A DNA stretch of 19,196 nucleotides from Cytidiella melzeri (Eukaryota; Basidiomycota; Agaricomycetes; Polyporales; Irpicaceae), in NCBI GenBank assembly GCA_022592445.1, contig JABYQR010000570.1, forward strand, positions 1 through 19,196, given 5' to 3'. Under the pieces are notes generated by a model. It saw nothing but the letters and a program-made list of their open reading frames with translations. It did no database searches and was not told the DNA's origin. Positions 16,343 through 19,196 of the stretch are shown here, one piece after another. Within the stretch, counting starts at the first letter, position 1. Every line of letters starts with the position of its first letter. Position numbers and translations under genes: made by a program.

Positions 16343-17023
16343 GCATTGACAGGCTGTGAAGAGGTTTCTGTGTCTCAGATGATTGAATTATGAGAGCACA
16401 GATCTGTGTTTGATATACGCACTCTCTCTGTTGCTTTTTTCTTACCTTGTTCTCCTTGGTCCTTTACCCCCAATGTTTTCTGTCTGCTGAGTCAGGTTCA
16501 CACATCAAACACCCCTCTTTTGCTCTGCACCATTGTGTTCTTTCTTACGTTGTTTTGTATCATTCATATATATATATCCTCTACAAATTTGTATCTCTAC
16601 ATTGTGATTATAGGAACCACTGATATTTATCTTGCATCTCAGTTATATACCAAATCCAAGCGGCTCTGGTGAAAGGAAAGCCCTGGATTTAATCCTCAGA
16701 TGGGCCAAAACTGTTCATCAATTATTGTGCACACATTTGTTTTTGAAATTTGTATCTCTACATTGTGATTATAGGAACCACTGATATTTATCTTGCATCT
16801 CAGTTATATACCAAATCCAAGCGGCTCTGGTGAAAAGAAAGCCCTGGATTTAATCCTCAGATGGGCCAAAACTGTTCATCAATCATTTTGCACACATTGG
16901 TTTTGAACAAACACTATGGCTGCTGACTGATGTATGTATATATGCACTATTACATACTTCAACACCAAGTATACAATAATTGTAGTCCATTCCGCAGTCA
17001 GGCATTGATGCATACCTTCTCGA
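16343..17023. other. Host spacer without recognisable genes
   Basis: No coding region is supported. The stretch is A+T-rich with pyrimidine-rich tracts (about 16420-16560), a short TA microsatellite near 16566-16577, and the 161-bp tandem duplication annotated separately. Confidence 0.6.
16585..16906. repeat. 161-bp tandem duplication, two near-identical units
   Basis: Unit 1 (16585-16745) and unit 2 (16746-16906) both begin AAATTTGTATCTCTACATTG and end near TTTTGAA. Only a few substitutions separate them, for example GAAAGGAAAG against GAAAAGAAAG and AATTATTGTGC against AATCATTTTGC. Each contains the palindrome GGATTTAATCC. No reading frame spans the units. The duplication is recent. Confidence 0.92.
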
Positions 17024-17038
17024 CCCCCCCCCCCCCCC
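17024..17038. repeat. Homopolymer run of 15 C
   Basis: Fifteen consecutive C on the plus strand, eight bases past the stop codon of the secreted-protein gene, so G15 early in its 3' UTR. Length may vary or be misassembled. Confidence 0.9.
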
Positions 17039-17045
17039 GTCCACT

Positions 17046-17609
17046 TCATGTACGATTGGCGATATTCGCACGGAACTCGTCATACGTCTGCGGAATTGAT
17101 ACACCCATCGTCTTAAAATCACGGAGGCAACTGAAAATGGCCTGTTCAGTTACAGTAGTGTGCGGCCTGTTATTTTCAAAGGCTGTTACGGCCTTTGGCC
17201 AGGCTTGTTGGAGCATTTGTAGTCCTTCCGGGGTTTGTTTAAGTCCCTCCAGGTAATTCTCTGCCGCATCCAATCTTAAATCTAGTACATTTAAACATCT
17301 GGTGAGATCCTTGTGATGAAGCATATGCAGACTGGGAAAGTCACCTGGAACTTCGAGAGGGCCTCGGTTAGGTGATATTGCGCGAGGCACATGAACTGGT
17401 GGCTGTTCTTGGGAGTACTCTTCCGGGTGGCTCCAAAGGGGAAGGCCCTGTGCCTTCAAAGAGGCATCATTGCTTGACAGAACTTGATAGTGGAAGGGCC
17501 CTGTAGTATCTGTGCCACTGTATGGCCCGGGGATGGCAGACGCAGTCACCATATGAAGCGAGCCGGTGACGATAGCGGCAAACAAGATGTGAGAGGTCGA
17601 GAGCTGCAT
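17046..17609 (-). CDS. Predicted secreted protein, 187 aa, function unknown
   Basis: I do not recognise the family. The start is the ATG at 17609-17607: it is the first AUG once a 66-bp 5'-UTR intron is removed, and it opens with a signal peptide (MQLSTSHILFAAIVTGSLHM, then a small-residue stretch VTASA before IPGP). The next part is Pro/Gly/Ser-rich and likely flexible (GPYSGTDTTGPFHYQ). The C-terminal about 90 residues look helical and folded (LTRCLNVLDLRLDAAENYL, MLQQAWPKAVTAFENN, QAIFSCLRDFKTMGVS), with just two Cys. No membrane anchor is seen. Size and layout fit a fungal small secreted protein; an effector role is possible but unsupported. A longer in-frame start at 17708 lies inside the intron and is less likely. 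Confidence 0.75.
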   Translation of the reverse strand: MQLSTSHILFAAIVTGSLHMVTASAIPGPYSGTDTTGPFHYQVLSSNDASLKAQGLPLWSHPEEYSQEQPPVHVPRAISPNRGPLEVPGDFPSLHMLHHKDLTRCLNVLDLRLDAAENYLEGLKQTPEGLQMLQQAWPKAVTAFENNRPHTTVTEQAIFSCLRDFKTMGVSIPQTYDEFRANIANRT

Positions 17610-17657
17610 GATGGTATGGAAAGGGTGTTGTGCTTCAAAGTACAGTGAGACTGCAAG

Positions 17658-17723
17658 CTGTAAGAGCACTGTCAGCATGATGACCCAAAGCGAGTGTAAC
17701 ACGGGCAATGAAGCAGCACTTAC
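17658..17723 (-). other. 5'-UTR intron of the secreted-protein gene (66 bp)
   Basis: Minus-strand donor GTAAGT (17723-17718), branch point CTGAC within ATGCTGACAG, and acceptor CTTACAG ending at 17658. Length and signals are typical of basidiomycete introns. Removing it deletes an upstream AUG and leaves the ATG at 17609 as the first. Confidence 0.7.
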
Positions 17724-17776
17724 CGACCAGCGCTGGATAATGGAGGATGCTGAGCTACAAGGATGGTGGCGAGCTT

Positions 17777-17784
17777 CTTATATC
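17777..17784 (-). promoter_or_regulatory. TATA-like element of the secreted-protein gene
   Basis: Minus-strand GATATAAG, about 54 bases before the intron donor and 170 bases before the ATG. Position fits a core promoter with a short first exon. Confidence 0.45.
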
Positions 17785-17939
17785 TTGTGGTCTTCCCGCG
17801 TTGTTGGGGGACAGCCTCTACCTCCTAAGACTTGAAACACTTTTGCACTGCTGAGGGCAATCAGTTGCAATCTGTTTCTATCAAAGTCGAGTGTGCATCG
17901 GTTTTTTGCGTGTAATGATGAGAACGAGTGGATCTCAGT

Positions 17940-18202
17940 GGGCACGGTACTGGACCCGCGAGCCGCAGTTTACTGAACCACCAACAAATCCGATGCGACC
18001 TGCAAACCAGACACGACAGGATAATCAAGTCCGACCCACACCCATTGCTGGCACCGGCAGGTATTCTGCAATAGGGGAGTTGAGCATATGGAGGTGGATC
18101 ACGGCAATTGATCTCGACGTCGCCACCAAAGCTGTCCCAGATCGCTGTGCAGCCATTGTTCACGTTGGTTGCTTGGAGAATATTGCTGAGTGGAACACTC
18201 AC
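17940..18202 (-). repeat. Diverged tandem repeat, copy A, with intron-like signals
   Basis: It aligns with copy B (18302-18535) through shared blocks: TACTGGACCCGCGAG (17948-17962), CGTCGCCACCAAAGCTGTCCCAG and GTTGGTTGCTTGGAGAAT on the plus strand. On the minus strand it has donor GTGAGT (18202-18197) and acceptor CACAG (ending 18145), a 58-bp intron candidate, then TGGGACAGC. The minus frame reads WDSFGGDVEINC. No clear gene results, so a gene remnant is the best guess. Confidence 0.5.
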
Positions 18203-18301
18203 CGCCGCATCGAGGCCAATCGGTTGCGATTCGTTTTGACTTAGCTCAAACCGAACGTGAACCGGTTGTTGCTTTGATGACGATGACGAATGAGTTTCGT
18301 T

Positions 18302-18535
18302 GGTTACGTTACTGGACCCGCGAGGCGATGTTTGTTACCGATAGACTCGACGCGACCCAAACGTCCGACCCATCGCTAACTCCTGAAGGTATATCTGCGA
18401 TAGGGGAATCAGGAGAAGAAGGTGGGACATAGCAAATGAACTCCACGCCGCCACCAGAGCTGTCCCAGGCTGTATTGTAACATGCGGCACCGCCAATGTT
18501 TCTGTTGGTTGCTTGGAGAATGTTTGAGTACGTAC
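18302..18535 (-). repeat. Diverged tandem repeat, copy B, with intron-like signals
   Basis: Matches copy A with an offset of 362 bp at the left block and 340 bp at the right block, so several indels separate them. Minus-strand donor GTACGT (18535-18530) and acceptor ATACAG (ending 18470) give a 66-bp intron candidate at the same place as in copy A. The following 71 bases align to copy A without gaps; the minus frame reads WDSSGGGVEFICYVPP. No full gene is recognised. Confidence 0.5.
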
Positions 18536-18891
18536 CATAGACACTGAATAAAGTGCATCTCTGGAGGATTGCAACTATCAGCCACAAGCAGTTGTCTGAG
18601 ACATGAAGAAAATTGACAATATCTTACGTGACGTGACGGTGTATTTTCATTTGACATGCCGCATACGGTACGCCCATGAGATGAATTTCGTGAGGGAACT
18701 TGAACTCAGGCTGAAGATGTATCTCTTGTTGATTTGCCTCTGACCGGCCAACTCGGATTGCCACAATGGCACCGCCCTTCCATGTCTGCACGTGTCCAGC
18801 AGCAAACCACCGTCCGCAAGCCATGTGGATTATAAAAGGCATCACAGACGCACACACGTATAGTTCGTGTACCAGAACTCCTATTGGGCGA
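18536..18891. other. Spacer between copy B and the P450 gene
   Basis: No supported gene. It should contain the P450 3' UTR and terminator on the minus strand. A plus-strand TATAAAAGG at 18831-18839 is present but points into the P450 antisense strand. Confidence 0.5.
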
Positions 18892-19196
18892 TTATTGACG
18901 GTCGTTCAGCCTTTCGCTCTCTTGGCATTTTGCAACTCGACCGACCACGCTCAAAACGCTATCGTTCCTCGGCGTGAACGTGCAATTGAACATCCTAGGC
19001 ATGCTAGCACGTCATGATCATGGGCATCCAGTATATATGAGCACATTCGAGTTGGTTGTGGAAAAAGCATACTCACAGCAAGATCCCGTGATCGTAGACC
19101 ACCGAATCCGGTGCGTTCACCGGATTACCTCGTAAGTCGACGGAATTTTCGATGTTGAAAGCCCAGAGCAACGAGGCAACGTCGAGGAAGAGTGCC
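18892..19196 (-). CDS. Cytochrome P450, C-terminal end (two exons, 5' part outside the window)
   Basis: Cytochrome P450s are haem-thiolate monooxygenases, in fungi usually anchored in the ER. The exon 19196-19077 encodes ALFLDVASLLWAFNIEN, the helix that directly follows the haem-binding Cys loop in fungal P450s, then NPVNAPDSVVYDHGIL. A 73-bp intron (donor GTGAGT 19076-19071, branch-like CATGAC, acceptor GCTAG ending 19004) splits a Leu codon. The last exon, 19003-18892, reads MPRMFNCTFTPRNDSV, matching the usual C-terminal P-x-x-F-x-C-x-F-x-PR strand, then a tail ending RLNDRQ and TAA. The haem-ligand Cys lies just outside the window. Family membership is well supported; subfamily and substrate cannot be told. 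Confidence 0.85.
19004..19076 (-). other. Last intron of the P450 gene (73 bp)
   Basis: GTGAGT donor and GCTAG acceptor on the minus strand, with CATGAC eight to thirteen bases before the acceptor end as a short-spaced branch point. Removing it restores a P450-like C-terminus; without splicing the frame hits TGA within the donor. Confidence 0.75.

Noticed and set aside
16406..16672. Plus-strand open frame of 88 codons with hydrophobic runs
   Set aside because: It lies in pyrimidine-rich spacer whose T-rich codons give false hydrophobic stretches, and it ends inside the tandem duplication.
17891..18244. Plus-strand open frame of 117 codons over repeat copy A
   Set aside because: No recognisable domain, and the copy B equivalent is much shorter. 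Splice-like signals favour the minus strand, though this is not settled.
18831..18839. TATAAAAGG on the plus strand as a promoter for a new gene
   Set aside because: It points into the antisense strand of the P450, and no plus-strand gene follows. It lies 3' of the P450 stop and may be chance.

Overview
The window looks like a repeat-rich block of a filamentous fungal genome, most likely a basidiomycete (Agaricomycete). The basis is nested Ty3/Gypsy and Ty1/Copia LTR retrotransposons of fungal type, short introns of 58-95 bp with GTRNGT donors and nearby AG acceptors, the C-terminus of a fungal cytochrome P450 split by such an intron, and a small secreted protein gene with a 5'-UTR intron. 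No tRNA, rRNA, CRISPR or bacterial-style operon is seen.

Layout. (1) 1-3531, minus strand: the 5' half of a Gypsy element (Gypsy-1). It has an LTR rich in GATAAG repeats, a leader, an accessory reading frame ('ORF0') with one in-frame stop, and a gag broken by several frameshifts; its pol lies beyond the left edge. (2) 3532-3695: a GC-rich orphan segment. (3) 3696-5706, plus strand: a 5'-truncated, frameshifted Copia copy (Copia-2) ending in a 170-bp LTR. (4) 5707-11116, minus strand: a decayed Gypsy element (Gypsy-2) with ORF0, gag, protease, RT and RNase H but no integrase; Copia-2 cuts its 3' LTR. (5) 11121-16282, plus strand: a structurally complete 5162-bp Copia element (Copia-1) with 170-bp LTRs differing at one base, ACAAG target-site duplications, an initiator-Met half-tRNA primer site and a polypurine tract. 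(6) 16288-16342: the end of a third, related Gypsy LTR, so Gypsy-2 appears to have landed in an older relative. (7) 16343-17045: host spacer with a 161-bp tandem duplication and a C15 run. (8) 17046-19196: host genes on the minus strand, namely a 187-aa predicted secreted protein, a pair of diverged tandem repeats with position-conserved splice-like signals, and the last two exons of a P450.

How it fits together. The elements give a relative history: older Gypsy LTR, then Gypsy-2, then Copia-2 in one Gypsy-2 LTR and Copia-1 at its other end. Copia-1 is the youngest by LTR identity, yet its coding region carries an in-frame stop, two apparent 1-nt deletions, and Asn in place of catalytic Asp in both integrase and reverse transcriptase. 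It looks recently inserted but not self-sufficient. All those Asp-to-Asn changes, two in Gypsy-2 and both internal Gypsy-2 pol stops fit C-to-T or G-to-A change at CpG. Two different Gypsy elements share an LTR - leader - ORF0 - spacer - gag plan with splice-like signals in leader and spacer, which is the least familiar feature here.
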